The notes below the pieces were generated by a model that worked only from the letters and a program-made list of their open reading frames with translations, searched no databases and was not told the origin of the DNA. A DNA stretch of 64,000 nucleotides from Bacteroidales bacterium (GTDB taxonomy: Bacteria > Bacteroidota > Bacteroidia > Bacteroidales > Muribaculaceae): assembly GCA_910575615.1 (NCBI GenBank), contig CAJTEX010000001.1, positions 186,001-250,000 of the forward strand. The letters are read 5' to 3'. Position numbers and translations under genes: made by a program. How positions within the stretch are numbered: position 1 is the stretch's first letter; each line of letters begins with the position of its first letter. Of this stretch, positions 44,617 through 55,100 are shown one piece after another.

Positions 44617-46623
44617 TCAGGAAATCTCAGAGTCATCCTCGACCACGAGGTTGTCGATGATGAAGTTCTGGCGTTCGGAGGTGTTCTTGCCCATGTAGAA
44701 CTCCAGCAGCTCCGACACGGCGTCTTCTTTCCTGAGGGTCACGCGGTCGAGGCGCATGTCTGGGCCGATGAAGTCGCGGAACTCGTCGGCCGAGATTTCG
44801 CCGAGGCCTTTGAACCGGGTGATCTCGGCGTGGCTGCCGAAGCGGGCTATCGCGTCGATGCGCTCCTGGTCGGTGTAGCAGTAGTATGAGTCTTTGCTCT
44901 CCTGCGGCTCCTCCTCTCCGGCTTTGCGGCGCGGTTTCTTCTTGGCTCCGTTGCGGCGTGTGGCGCGGTCGTCGCGCACTCGGAAGAGGGGGGTCTGCAA
45001 CACATAGACGTGGCCTTTCTTGACCAGGTCGGGGAAGAACTGGAGGAAGAATGTCAGCAGCAGCAGGCGGATGTGCATTCCGTCGACATCGGCATCGGTG
45101 GCTATGATGACGTTGTTGTAGCGCAGGCCGTCAATCCCCTCCTCGATGTTGAGGGCCGCCTGGAGCAGGTTGAACTCCTCGTTCTCGTAGACCACCTTGC
45201 GGGTCATGCCGAAGGAGTTGAGGGGCTTTCCGCGCAGCGAGAACACCGCCTGTGTCTCCACGTCGCGGATTTTGGTGATTGAGCCTGATGCCGAGTCTCC
45301 CTCGGTCAGGAAGATGCTCGAAGCGAGTTTCTTTTTCTCCAGCTCCTGGGCTTTCTCCTCGTCCTTGTAGTTGTTGGGATCGTTGAGATGGACGCGGCAG
45401 TCGCGCAGCTTGGAGTTGTGGAGGTTTACCTTCTTGGCGCGTTCGCGGGCCTGACGGGTGATTCCGGCCATGGCCTTGCGGGCCTGCTCGCTCTCCTGGA
45501 TTTTGCGCAGGATTATGTTGGCTGTGTCGAGGTTCTTGTGGAGGTAGTTGTCAAGCTCCTTCTTGAGGAAGTCGCCGACGAATTTCGCCACAGTGGGCCC
45601 GTCTGGCCCCATGTCGCGCGAGCCGAGTTTTGTCTTGGTCTGCGACTCGAATTCGGGGTTCTCGACCTTGATGGCAATCGCGGCCACCATGCCGGTGCGG
45701 ATGTCGGAGTATTCGAAGTTCTTGGCGAAGTAATCCTTCATCGTGCGGCTGACAGCCTCCTTGAAGGCCGCCAGATGGGTGCCCCCCTGGGTGGTGAACT
45801 GGCCGTTGACGAATGAGTAGTATTCCTCGCCATACTGGTTGGCGTGGGTGATGGCCACCTCGATGTCTTGCCCGCGCAGGTGGATGATCGGGTAGAGGGG
45901 GTCTTTGGTGAGGTTTGCCTTGAGCAGGTCGAGGAGACCGTTGCGGCTGTAATGCCGCTTCCCGTTGAGGTAGATTTCAAGCCCGGTGTTGAGGTAGGTG
46001 TAATTCTTCACCATCGCCAGGATGAAGTCGATGTTGAAGCTGTATCCCTTGAAGAGGTCGGCGTCGGGGGTGAACTTGACGAATGTGCCGTTGGGCTCGT
46101 CGGTGGGGAAGTCGGGGGTCTCGGTGAGCAGCTGGGCGCGGCTGAACTCGGCGCGCCGGGCCATGCCGTCGCGGTTGGCCTGGATGACGAATGATGAGCT
46201 CAGGGCGTTGACCGCCTTGATGCCGACTCCGTTGAGTCCCACCGATTTCTTGAACGCCTTGTTGTCGTATTTCGCGCCGGTGTTGATGATCGAGGCGACA
46301 TCGACGAGTTTCCCCAGGGGGATGCCTCGTCCGTAGTCTCTGACCGTGACCGTGGTCTCGGTGACATCGATCGAGACCTGGCGGCCGTAGCCCATCATAT
46401 ATTCGTCGATGGCGTTGTCGAGCACCTCCTTTATCAGGACATATATTCCGTCGTCGCTCTTCGAGCCGTCGCCGAGTTTGCCTATGTACATGCCCGGACG
46501 GAGCCTGATGTGCTCCTTCCAGTCGAGGGTCTTGATTTCATCTTCGGTGTAGGTGGCTTCAACCTGGGGCTGCACGTCGAGAGTGAGCGCCGGGTCGAAG
46601 AGGTCGGAATTGTCTTCGGTCAT
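44617..46623 (-). CDS. parE: DNA topoisomerase IV subunit B
   Basis: 668 residues with the GyrB/ParE ATPase and TOPRIM domains. ATP site: [27 protein letters not shown] and [30 protein letters not shown], then [15 protein letters not shown]. It relaxes and decatenates DNA with ParC, which is not in this window. The length and the EGDSASG variant fit Bacteroidetes ParE rather than the longer GyrB. An insert rich in basic residues ([15 protein letters not shown]) lies in the TOPRIM region. Confidence 0.93.
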   Translation of the reverse strand: MTEDNSDLFDPALTLDVQPQVEATYTEDEIKTLDWKEHIRLRPGMYIGKLGDGSKSDDGIYVLIKEVLDNAIDEYMMGYGRQVSIDVTETTVTVRDYGRGIPLGKLVDVASIINTGAKYDNKAFKKSVGLNGVGIKAVNALSSSFVIQANRDGMARRAEFSRAQLLTETPDFPTDEPNGTFVKFTPDADLFKGYSFNIDFILAMVKNYTYLNTGLEIYLNGKRHYSRNGLLDLLKANLTKDPLYPIIHLRGQDIEVAITHANQYGEEYYSFVNGQFTTQGGTHLAAFKEAVSRTMKDYFAKNFEYSDIRTGMVAAIAIKVENPEFESQTKTKLGSRDMGPDGPTVAKFVGDFLKKELDNYLHKNLDTANIILRKIQESEQARKAMAGITRQARERAKKVNLHNSKLRDCRVHLNDPNNYKDEEKAQELEKKKLASSIFLTEGDSASGSITKIRDVETQAVFSLRGKPLNSFGMTRKVVYENEEFNLLQAALNIEEGIDGLRYNNVIIATDADVDGMHIRLLLLTFFLQFFPDLVKKGHVYVLQTPLFRVRDDRATRRNGAKKKPRRKAGEEEPQESKDSYYCYTDQERIDAIARFGSHAEITRFKGLGEISADEFRDFIGPDMRLDRVTLRKEDAVSELLEFYMGKNTSERQNFIIDNLVVEDDSEIS

Positions 46624-46655
46624 GGCATGGTGGAGTGGGTTTTCGTCTCCCTATG

Positions 46656-46687
46656 CAAAATTACGAAATCCGGCCCAAAAAAACAAA
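46656..46687 (-). promoter_or_regulatory. Promoter of parE
   Basis: TTTG (46684-46687), 20 bases, TAATTTTG (46656-46663) on the minus strand; full match to the Bacteroidetes pattern, 33 bases before the ATG. Confidence 0.72.
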
Positions 46688-46745
46688 CCTTTCTTTCGAC
46701 GGCAGGCATTGTGCGGGACGGGGATGCCGGGGATGGCTATGTTTT

Positions 46746-47006
46746 TCAGACCCAGGGGAAGGGGGTGATGAGGTTGACATCGGTGTCGCCTGTGAACATG
46801 GCGACTGACAGCCATATAAGCAACAGCACTATCAGCACGCCGACTCCGATCCACACCCAGAAACTTGTGTTGCCCTTCTTCTCCCTCGGTTCATGGACGG
46901 GCGGGATGAAGCCGGGGTCTTCGCGGCGGATTTCGGCTATCTTCTCCTCGTGTTGCTTCTCCTTGCGTGATATTCTGCGGGCTTCGCTTTCGCTTTTGTG
47001 TTCCAT
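46746..47006 (-). CDS. Small single-pass membrane protein, hypothetical
   Basis: 86 residues. The first half is strongly charged and helical (Lys/Glu/Arg), followed by a Pro-containing joint (PGFIPPVHEP), then one hydrophobic helix (about 50-71) and a short tail ending in PFPWV. No known family recognised. The charged half is probably cytoplasmic. It lies between the rplI terminator and the parE promoter, so it is probably transcribed alone. Confidence 0.65.
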   Translation of the reverse strand: MEHKSESEARRISRKEKQHEEKIAEIRREDPGFIPPVHEPREKKGNTSFWVWIGVGVLIVLLLIWLSVAMFTGDTDVNLITPFPWV

Positions 47007-47103
47007 AATCGTATGTTTTTAGTATGGTTTTGACTGACTTGGCACTTCTTTCTAAGTCTAAACGCGCGGCGGCTGGAAATGGTTTCCGGGAAATGTCGGG
47101 GAG

Positions 47104-47139
47104 ATAAAAAAAGCCGGGATGCTCACGCATACCGGCTTT
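47104..47139 (-). terminator. Rho-independent terminator of the rpsF-rpsR-rplI operon
   Basis: Stem AAAGCCGG / CCGGCTTT with an inner ATGC/GCAT stem, followed on the minus strand by seven or more Us. 82 bases past the rplI stop. Confidence 0.92.
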
Positions 47140-47220
47140 CACGTTGGGGATTGTTGTTCCCCCCAGGGTGGATAGTGTGGGGGGAACGGGGGAAATATCT
47201 TTCTCTACGGGGTGTATGGC

Positions 47221-47664
47221 TTATTCGGCCACTACCTCGAAGGGGATTTCTACGAAGACTTCCTTGTGGAGGTTTACTTTGGCGGTGTACTTGCCAATCT
47301 CCTTCACGGCGTCCTTGAGCTCGATGAGCTTGCGGTCAACCTTGTGGCCGAGGGCCTCGAGGGCGTCGGCGATCTGGATGTTGTTGACCGAGCCGAAGAT
47401 GGTGCCGTTGGCCGAAGCCTTGGCGCCGATGGTGAGGGAAACGTCGGCCAGTGAAGCTGCCAGAGCCTCGGCGTCAGCCTTGATCTGGGCGAGCTTGTGG
47501 GCCTGCTGGCGCTGGTTCTCCTCGAGCTGCTTGAGGTTTGAGGAGTTGGCGATCACGGCTTTGCCCTGGGGGATGAGGAAGTTGCGGCCGTAGCCGTCTT
47601 TTACTTCGACAACGTCGTCCTTGTAGCCAAGGCCGCGCACGTCTTCTTTCAATATGATCTTCAT
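47221..47664 (-). CDS. rplI: 50S ribosomal protein L9
   Basis: 147 residues. The N-terminal RNA-binding domain holds the signature GYGRNFLIPQGKA; it is joined by a long helix (KQLEENQRQQAHKLAQIKADAEAL) to the C-terminal domain with GTIFGSV. Normal length. Last gene of the S6-S18-L9 operon, 50 bases after rpsR. Confidence 0.98.
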   Translation of the reverse strand: MKIILKEDVRGLGYKDDVVEVKDGYGRNFLIPQGKAVIANSSNLKQLEENQRQQAHKLAQIKADAEALAASLADVSLTIGAKASANGTIFGSVNNIQIADALEALGHKVDRKLIELKDAVKEIGKYTAKVNLHKEVFVEIPFEVVAE

Positions 47665-47714
47665 ACGGATGGGAGTTCTAATTGGTTGAAGTTATATGTG
47701 ACTGAGCCGTTGGC

Positions 47715-47984
47715 TTATTTCATGAGGTCGGTCACGTAGGGCAGGAGGGCCAGGTGGCGGGCACGCTTCACGGCCTGGGCGACGCGGCGCTGGAATTTCA
47801 GCGAGGTGCCGGTGATGCGGCGGGGAAGGATTTTGCCCTGCTCGTTGAGGAATTTCTTGAGGAATTCGGGATCCTTGTAGTCGATGTACTTGATGCCGGA
47901 GCGTTTGAAGCGGCAGTATTTTTTCTTCTTGACGTCGACCGACAGGGGGGTGAGATAGCGGATTTCAGATTGGGTCTGTGCCAT
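47715..47984 (-). CDS. rpsR: 30S ribosomal protein S18
   Basis: 89 residues with the S18 core: [50 protein letters not shown] (given here only as the run of conserved segments [21 protein letters not shown] and RHLALLPYV). Binds with S6 to the platform of the small subunit. Lies 60 bases after rpsF. Confidence 0.98.
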   Translation of the reverse strand: MAQTQSEIRYLTPLSVDVKKKKYCRFKRSGIKYIDYKDPEFLKKFLNEQGKILPRRITGTSLKFQRRVAQAVKRARHLALLPYVTDLMK

Positions 47985-48044
47985 TTTTGTCGAGATTCTT
48001 TTTTGATGGTTGATGTTTTGTTTGCGTCCTCAGAGTCGCGTGGC

Positions 48045-48413
48045 TTAAGCCTCGGTGTTCTCGGCGGGAGCTGCGGCGGCCTTGCCGGCCTTGAGGGAGC
48101 GGCGCTTGGCGGCGTACTCGGCGGCGTACTTGTCGTTGCGGAACACCAGGAAGCGGATGACGCGCTCGTCGCGGCGGAAAGCGGTCTCGATCTTCTTCAC
48201 GAGGGTGGGAGCGCCGTCAAATTCAACCATTGCGTAGAATCCGGTGGACTTCTTCTCGATGGGGTATGCGAGCTTGCGCAGGCCCCAGATTTCTTCGTTC
48301 ACGATGGTGGCACCGTTGTCGGTGAGGACCTTGGTGAACTTCTCTACCGCTTCCTTCATCTGAGCGTCAGACAAAACGGGAGTTAAAATGAAAACGGTTT
48401 CGTAGTGGTTCAT
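48045..48413 (-). CDS. rpsF: 30S ribosomal protein S6
   Basis: 122 residues beginning [16 protein letters not shown], the usual S6 start, with [17 protein letters not shown] in the middle. The C-terminal tail is Lys/Ala-rich and ends in a short acidic piece (ENTEA). First gene of the operon, with a promoter box 65 bases upstream. Confidence 0.98.
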   Translation of the reverse strand: MNHYETVFILTPVLSDAQMKEAVEKFTKVLTDNGATIVNEEIWGLRKLAYPIEKKSTGFYAMVEFDGAPTLVKKIETAFRRDERVIRFLVFRNDKYAAEYAAKRRSLKAGKAAAAPAENTEA

Positions 48414-48477
48414 TTCTTAAACTGTTGATGTTTAATTGATTATTGTTTGGAATGGACGCTATGCGCCAAACCGACCG

Positions 48478-48485
48478 CAAAGTTA
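48478..48485 (-). promoter_or_regulatory. -7 box of the rpsF operon
   Basis: TAACTTTG on the minus strand with CTTG 20 bases upstream (one mismatch from TTTG). Lies in the gap just after the AraC gene stop. Confidence 0.6.
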
Positions 48486-48516
48486 CGCATTTTCCGCGAG
48501 ATTTGCAAGGGGCGAA

Positions 48517-49392
48517 TCAGATGATTATCTTGTTCTTGCGGTAATATTCGCGGAAGGCCGAGGGGGAGCAGCCTTTCTTGCGTTTGAATATGCGGTTGAA
48601 GTTGGAGACGTTGTTGAAGCCGCACTCGAAGCATATCTCGAGCACCGAGGCCATGGTCTCGGCGAGCATGCGGGCGGCGTGGCCCAGGCGCACGTCGATG
48701 ATGTAGTCGCTGACGGTGCGGCCTGTGCGGAGCTTGAAGAAGCGGGAGAACGCCGACGGGGTCATGCAGACAATCAGGGCCAGCTCCTCGAGGCGCAGCT
48801 CCCGGCGGTAGTTGGCCCTGATGTATTCCTCGACTTTGTGGATGCGGCGCGACTCGGAGGTTGCCCCGGCCTTGGCGAAGGAAGTGGAGCTGAGCAGCCT
48901 GTAATCCTCATCTTTCGAGAGGATGTAGAGGATTTCCATGAGTTTCAGCACACGGTAGAAGTCGGGTTGCGCCTGGGTCAGCTCGTCGAGCAGCTTGTAG
49001 ATGCGCACGATGCATCCCAGCGAGAACGCCACCCCGGAGGTGGCCTTCGCGAAGAGGTCGCTGATGGATTTGAGCTGGTTCTTGGCCAGGAACGTGTCGC
49101 CGAAGATGGAGGGGGTGAACTGTATGGTGATTTCCCTGATTTTGTCAGACTTGCAGGTGTATTGCTCCCAGACATGCTCCAGGCCGGTGCCGACAATCAC
49201 GAGGTCGTACTTGCCCAGCACCTCCACGGAGTCGCCGACGATGCGGCGCGCCCCCTCGCAGTTCTCCACGAAGTTGAGCTCGATTTCCTCGTGGCGGTGG
49301 AGCGGATAGTCAAACTGTTTTTTGTATCTATCGACAAGATAGAAGCAGTCCTCTTTTGACAAAGGGGTTATTTCGGTCATCACTGCAGACAT
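48517..49392 (-). CDS. AraC family regulator of the mannan locus (inferred)
   Basis: 291 residues. The N-terminal cupin-like sensor (DYPLHRHEEIELNFV with a PLHRHEE metal/sugar-type motif, then LGKYDLVIVGTGLEHVW) is followed by a C-terminal double HTH: LRLEELALIVCMTPSAFSRFFK and VLEICFECGFNNVSNFNRIFK, ending in GCSPSAFREYY. It lies 42 bases downstream of the GH36 gene on the same strand, so it is probably expressed from the GH36 promoter and is the local regulator of the divergent SusC operon. An alternative start at 49380 (MTEITP) is equally possible. Confidence 0.92.
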   Translation of the reverse strand: MSAVMTEITPLSKEDCFYLVDRYKKQFDYPLHRHEEIELNFVENCEGARRIVGDSVEVLGKYDLVIVGTGLEHVWEQYTCKSDKIREITIQFTPSIFGDTFLAKNQLKSISDLFAKATSGVAFSLGCIVRIYKLLDELTQAQPDFYRVLKLMEILYILSKDEDYRLLSSTSFAKAGATSESRRIHKVEEYIRANYRRELRLEELALIVCMTPSAFSRFFKLRTGRTVSDYIIDVRLGHAARMLAETMASVLEICFECGFNNVSNFNRIFKRKKGCSPSAFREYYRKNKIII

Positions 49393-49434
49393 GGCATTTG
49401 ATTTAGTGACTGGTATTGCCGGTGGGCTTTTCTT

Positions 49435-51639
49435 TTATTGTTTCTCGAGCAGCAGCACGCGCGAGCAGTAGTCGGTCTTCTTTCCCCATTCGAGGTCGTG
49501 TGACGTGCGCATCTCCAGACCGTTGTCCATCAGGAACCGGCCGGTGAAGACCTCCCCCTCGTAGGGGAGCGGGGTGAGGTCTATGCGGTTGACTTCGGTG
49601 ACTTTGTATGACGCTTCAGGATCGAGGCCCTGCATGGCGGGGCGGCTTGCCAGCGGCGCGGAGTAGTCGTTGTTGGTGCGGAACCAGTAGAAGACCCCTT
49701 TCTGTTTGTCGGGGGAGACATACATCAGCGAGACTGCCCCGCGGTTGTCAAACGGGGAGACAAGGCGGTAGAGGTCGCCCAGCTGCACAACGTCGCGGAA
49801 GCCCTTGTATGCCCCGATTGCGCCCTTGCAGAAGTCGCGTTCCTGGGCCGACATGTCGCGCGGCTGTATCTCCATGCCCAGGCGGCCTGTCATCGCCACG
49901 TCGCAGCGGAATTTGAGCGGCACGATGCGGAATGTCGTGTGGTTGGGCACCGCGCTGATGTGGCTGCCCATGGCCATTGCGGGGAAGAAGTAGCTCAGGC
50001 CCCATTGCGCGCCGAGCCGCTGGAAAGCGTCGGTGTTGTCTGACACCCAGAACTCGTCGAAATTGTCGAGGATACCGTAGTTGGCGCGTCCGCCCCCCGA
50101 TGCGCATGCCTGTATGGCCACGTCGGGATGAGCCGCGCGTATCCGCTCCATCACAGAGGTCAGTCCGCGGTGGAAGCGTATCGAGAGCTCGCTCTGGCGG
50201 TCGGCCGGCAGGTATTGAGAGCCGTGTTGCATCACCGGGGCGTTTGCGTCCCATTTCACATATGCGATTTCAGGGTTGTTGGTCAGCAGCGTGTCGACCA
50301 TATTGACGATGAAGTCCTGTACCTTGGGGTTTGACAGGTCGAGCACGAGCTGTGTGCCGCCGCGTCCCTCCACGATGTCGCGGTTGGCCGCCTTGATGAC
50401 CCAGTCGGGATGCTCGCGGTAGAGGCGCGAGTTGGAGTTGGTCATCTCAGGCTCCACCCAGATGCCGAACTTCACGCCGCGCCTGCGGGCCTCGTCGGTC
50501 AGCCCCTTGATGCCGTGGGGGAGCTTGCGGGTGTCGACCTCCCAGTCGCCCAGCGACGAGGAGTCGTCGTCGCGGCGGCCAAACCATCCGTCATCCATGA
50601 CAAACAGCTCGCCCCCCATGTCGGCGATGTCTTGCATCATGGCCGCCATCTTCGGCTCGTCGATGTTGAAATACACACCCTCCCATGAGTTGAGGAGGAT
50701 TGGGTTGACCTCTGTGCCGTGGGCGAGATGGTAGTTGCGCCCCCAGCGGTGGAAGTTGCGGCTCGCCTCGCCCATGCCATTGGCGGAGTAGGTCAGGGCC
50801 AGCCTCGGGGTGGAGAAAGTCTCCCCCGGCATGAGCTTCCACGCCGACTCGTCGGGGTGTATGCCGGCGAAGAAGCGGTGGCCTCCGTGGTCGTCGGTGA
50901 CGGTGCGCAGGCGGTAGTTGCCGCCGTAGAGCAGGGCCGCGCCGATTACGCGTCCGGAGGTCTCGGCGGGCTTTCCGTCGAGCGACAGGAACACCTCGGC
51001 GTGGGAGGTGTGGGAGTTGCGCACCCCGTCTTTGTTCTGTATCACCTTCATTCCCGGGGTCAGGCGCTCGTTGTTGACGCGTCCCTCGTTGGCCCATGTG
51101 CCGTAGAGGCTCGTCATCCAGGCGTTATCGGAGCGGAAGGGGAGGGTGCCCGACTCGAAGCGGGTCATGGTGACAGGTTTCTTGCCGTTGTTGGTGATGT
51201 CGGCCCAGGTCTCGATGACATCCTCCTTGGGGTAGGCGAGGTAATTGAGCGTGACAGAGACGGGATAGTGTCGGTCGGCAAGGGGTATTGTAGTCAAAGA
51301 GTTGCCGTTATGGTCACACTCCGTTTTCGGCTCTCCGGCGGGAATGAGGTCGAGGGTCATGTTTCCGTCGGGCATGGTGACGCTCAGGGCGCTCTCCCCC
51401 TCGGGGTAATTGCCGTAGACGGGATAGGCGGCCTGCCTTTCCCCTTGGAGGGCGGCCAGGGCCGCTTGCCGCAGGTCGCCTCGGACGGCGGGTCCGTAGT
51501 AGACCAGCGACGGGGCCGCCGCGGAGTCCACTCCGATGATAATCTGGGTGTTGAATGTCGAGACAGGGACAAGCCTCTGTGAGGCTCCGGCGATGAGGGC
51601 CGGCAGGGAGATGGCGGTCAGGGCCAGTAGTTTCTTCAT
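49435..51639 (-). CDS. GH36 alpha-galactosidase
   Basis: 734 residues with a signal peptide (1-19), so probably periplasmic. GH36 motifs are FVMDDGWFGRRDDD (347-358), the nucleophile Asp464 in YVKWDANAP, ACASGGGR (511-518) and the acid/base Asp534 in WVSDNTDAF. It removes alpha-1,6-galactose side chains, which in this setting implies galactomannan side-chain removal. Transcribed away from the SusC operon from its own promoter and followed by the AraC gene. The N-terminal beta-supersandwich and C-terminal domain are complete. Confidence 0.95.
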   Translation of the reverse strand: MKKLLALTAISLPALIAGASQRLVPVSTFNTQIIIGVDSAAAPSLVYYGPAVRGDLRQAALAALQGERQAAYPVYGNYPEGESALSVTMPDGNMTLDLIPAGEPKTECDHNGNSLTTIPLADRHYPVSVTLNYLAYPKEDVIETWADITNNGKKPVTMTRFESGTLPFRSDNAWMTSLYGTWANEGRVNNERLTPGMKVIQNKDGVRNSHTSHAEVFLSLDGKPAETSGRVIGAALLYGGNYRLRTVTDDHGGHRFFAGIHPDESAWKLMPGETFSTPRLALTYSANGMGEASRNFHRWGRNYHLAHGTEVNPILLNSWEGVYFNIDEPKMAAMMQDIADMGGELFVMDDGWFGRRDDDSSSLGDWEVDTRKLPHGIKGLTDEARRRGVKFGIWVEPEMTNSNSRLYREHPDWVIKAANRDIVEGRGGTQLVLDLSNPKVQDFIVNMVDTLLTNNPEIAYVKWDANAPVMQHGSQYLPADRQSELSIRFHRGLTSVMERIRAAHPDVAIQACASGGGRANYGILDNFDEFWVSDNTDAFQRLGAQWGLSYFFPAMAMGSHISAVPNHTTFRIVPLKFRCDVAMTGRLGMEIQPRDMSAQERDFCKGAIGAYKGFRDVVQLGDLYRLVSPFDNRGAVSLMYVSPDKQKGVFYWFRTNNDYSAPLASRPAMQGLDPEASYKVTEVNRIDLTPLPYEGEVFTGRFLMDNGLEMRTSHDLEWGKKTDYCSRVLLLEKQ

Positions 51640-51702
51640 GGGATAGGGTCGAAGATAATGATTGGATGTCTTATGGGCCAGGATGGCTGGCCTATGTAGC
51701 CG

Positions 51703-51728
51703 CGCAAGGAGGATTGGCCGCCCTTGCG
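51703..51728 (-). promoter_or_regulatory. Hairpin in the GH36 leader
   Basis: 7-bp stem CGCAAGG / CCTTGCG. A second small inverted repeat (GGCCAG / CTGGCC) lies between it and the ATG. Both are in the ~110-base leader downstream of the promoter at 51755-51786. The rest of the 488-base divergent gap holds the two promoters and no gene. Confidence 0.35.
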
Positions 51729-51754
51729 GGGGCTTTGTGAAAGATTCTGTGTCG

Positions 51755-51786
51755 CAAATATACGGATAACCGCCAAAGAAACCAAC
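51755..51786 (-). promoter_or_regulatory. Promoter of the GH36-AraC genes
   Basis: GTTG (51783-51786), 20 bases, TATATTTG (51755-51762) on the minus strand; the -7 box matches fully, the -33 has one mismatch. Confidence 0.6.
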
Positions 51787-51942
51787 TCTGTGTGTGCAAT
51801 ATGCGTGAAAAGGTCAAGAAAAGGCAAAAAAAGTATCAGGTCATATGGACTGGTTGTTGATTTTAACATTTGCCGGGACGTATTCAGCAGATTAGTATTA
51901 CTTATTGCAAAAATTGTATCATCCGATTCGGTTTTTCCTTGC

Positions 51943-51950
51943 TAACTTTG
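51943..51950 (+). promoter_or_regulatory. -7 box of the SusC operon
   Basis: TAACTTTG on the plus strand, 178 bases before the SusC ATG. No TTTG at -33, consistent with activator dependence. The long leader is usual for SusC genes. Confidence 0.6.
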
Positions 51951-52127
51951 CATCGTCGCAGTGGAGCGGCTTGGTCTGTCTCCGCGCGTCTGACCTTAAA
52001 TTCCCCGGGCAATCGAGTCCCGGCAACCGATCCCCTGACATATGAACCAGATTCCTTACACAAGGATGCCATAATCCAAATTTAACATTTAACTAACTCA
52101 AACAAGTCTTTTACCTTAAACTCGCTC

Positions 52128-55100
52128 ATGATGACAGGCAAATTCTTTAGTTTTCGTGCTTTGCTGCTGGCCCTGACGGCGATACTCGCTGTCACCGCGT
52201 CGGCTCAGGTCACGGTCAAGGGCACAGTCGTCGACCAGGACGACGAACCCATCATCGGAGCTTCCGTCCTTGAGGTTGGCACCTCCAACGGCGCGTCTAC
52301 CGACATCGACGGAAATTTCACCCTAACGGTCAAGTCCGGCAAAGCCACGCTGGCGGTCTCATATATCGGATATGAAGGCCAGAAGGTGGCGCTCAACGGG
52401 CGCACCGAAGTCACAATCAAAATGAAAGAGGACGCAGGCGTCAACCTCGACGAAGTGGTGGTTGTCGGCTACGGCACACAGCGCCGCACCGACGTGACCG
52501 GCTCGGTGGCCTCGCTGTCGAAAGACCAGATGCGCGAATCGGTGGTCACCAACGCCGACCAGATGCTTCAGGGAAAAATCGCCGGTGTGCAGGTGACATC
52601 GAATTCCGGCGCCCCCGGGGGCGCCACCTCGATCCGCATCCGCGGAGCGAGCTCGATCAACTCCTCCAATGAACCCCTTTATATAATAGATGGTGTACAG
52701 ATGTCAACCGCCGGCAGCGACATCGGCGGTTTCGACTGGGCCGGCGGCACCAACGGCCAGACCAAGGTCAACCCCCTGGCCTCCATCGCCCCCTCCGACA
52801 TCGTCTCGATCGACGTGCTCAAGGATGCCTCGGCCTGCGCCATCTACGGTGCGGCGGGCGCCAACGGTGTGGTCATCGTGACCACCCGCCGCGGCGAGGC
52901 CGGCCACACCAACGTGACCTACGACGGCTATGTGGCCTGGCAGACAGTCGCCAAGAAAATCGATATGATGGACCTCTCGGAGTATGCCATGTACCAGAAC
53001 CAGCTCTACAACGAGGGCATCATCACCGAGAAGCAGCTCGACAAGGCTTTCCTCGACCCCTCGCTCCTGGGCGCCGGAACAGACTGGCAGGATGAGATTT
53101 TCCGCACCGCGTTCATGACCTCCCACCAGGTGGGCGTGTCGGGCGGTAACGAGAAGCTGACCTACGCCATGTCTGGCGGCTGGATGAAGCAGGACGGTAT
53201 CATCATCGGCTCTGACTTCAACCGCTTCAACTCCCGCTTCAACCTCGACTCGCAGTTCACCAAGTGGCTCAAGCTCGGCGGTTCGCTGGCCTACACCCGC
53301 ACCAATGAGAAAATCACCCTCAACGACGGTTCGGACGGTGTGATCATGCAGGCCATGACCATGCAGCCCCACGTCCCCGTGCGTGACTTCGACGGCAACT
53401 GGGCAGGTCCCACCACCGTCGACGGTTCCTCGACCTGGAACCCCGTGGCCCTGGCCCTGCAGAAAAACAACCGTCTGCTGCGCCAGCGCATCATGGGTAA
53501 CTTCTATGTCAACGCCGACTTCGCGAAGTACTTCACTTTCCGCGCCGAATATGGCTTCGACGCTTCCCAGAACCAGAACAAGAGCTACATCCCCCGCTAC
53601 CAGTTCGGCCTGGTATCCAACGACATCAACCAGATGATGCACCGCGAGGACCACTCCTTCTTCTGGGTGCAGAAAGACTACATCACCTACCACCAGCGCT
53701 TCAAGGAGAAGCATGACCTGACGGTGATGGCCGGTTTCGAGGCATCGAAGTCGACCTGGAACAACACCACCCTCATCAAGAAGAACTTCTCGTCAGACCA
53801 GATTTTCGTGATGACCAACGACGGCGAGTTCGTGTCAAACAACGGTTACGACGACTCGGCGACCACCGCCTCCATCTTCGCCCGCGCCAACTACGCCTTC
53901 GACAACCGCTACCTCATCACCGCCACCGTGCGCCGCGACGGATCCTCGAAGTTCGGCCCCAACAACAAGTGGGGTACATTCCCCTCCGTGGCCCTCGCCT
54001 GGCGTGTGACCCAGGAGAAGTTCATGGAAGGCACCACCACCTGGCTCGACAACCTCAAGCTCCGCCTCGGTTACGGTAAGGTCGGCAACTCCAACATCGA
54101 CACCTACCGCTACGCCTCGGCGATGACAGCCATCCAGACCCCCTTCGGCACCGCTTACTACCCCGCCAACCTCTCCAACCCCGACCTCAAGTGGGAGGCT
54201 TCAGAGCAGTTCAACGCCGGTATCGACTTCGCGGTGTTCAACAACCGCCTGGAGCTGACATTCGATGTCTACAAGAAACAGACCGACGGCCTTCTGCTTG
54301 AAGTCTTCACCCCCGGTTACCTCTCGGCCTCCAACGGCTACACCATCCGTCCCCCCTACGCCAACGTCGGCAAGACCCAGAACACCGGTATCGACCTGGC
54401 AATCAACGCTCGCCCCATCGTGACCAACGACTTCACCTGGCGCATGAACCTCACCCTCTCACACAACCGCAACAAGGTAGTCTCGCTCAACGAGAACTCC
54501 CAGGCCATGCGCGGCAAGATCGACTGGTACTCCGAATTCCAGTCGGCCACGCTAATCACTGTCGGGAAGCCCATGGGTGTATTCTACGGATATGTCACCG
54601 ACGGCCTCTTCCAGTCCTCCGACGAAATCCGCAACCACGCCACACAGACCGGCGGCTCGGAGCCCTACGCCAACCGTGTCGACCGCACTTCGGGCGCCTG
54701 GGTGGGCGACATCAAGTTCAAGGACCTCAACGACGACGGTGTCATCAACGAGGATGACCAGACCATCATCGGCGACCCCAACCCCGACCTGACATTCGGT
54801 TTCACCACCGCTTTCACCTACAAGGATTTCGAGCTTTCAATCGGTTTCAACGGCCAGATCGGCGGCGACATCCTCAACTGGGCCCGCTACAAGACCGAGG
54901 GACTCTCCTCGATCTGGGACAACCAGTCGGCCAAGGTTCTCGGCCGCGCCCAGTATGGCATGATCGACCCCTCGAAGGGATTCGACCCCGACAATGTCTA
55001 CCTGGTGTCGCAGGGCAACGGCCTGCCCCGCTTCTCCAACCTCGACGGAAACTCCAACTGCCGCATGAGCGACCGCTGGATCGAGGACGGCACCTACCTG

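Noticed and set aside
52704-53714. Long antisense frame within SusC (336 codons)
   Set aside because: Gly/Val/His-rich mirror of a strongly supported SusC gene.
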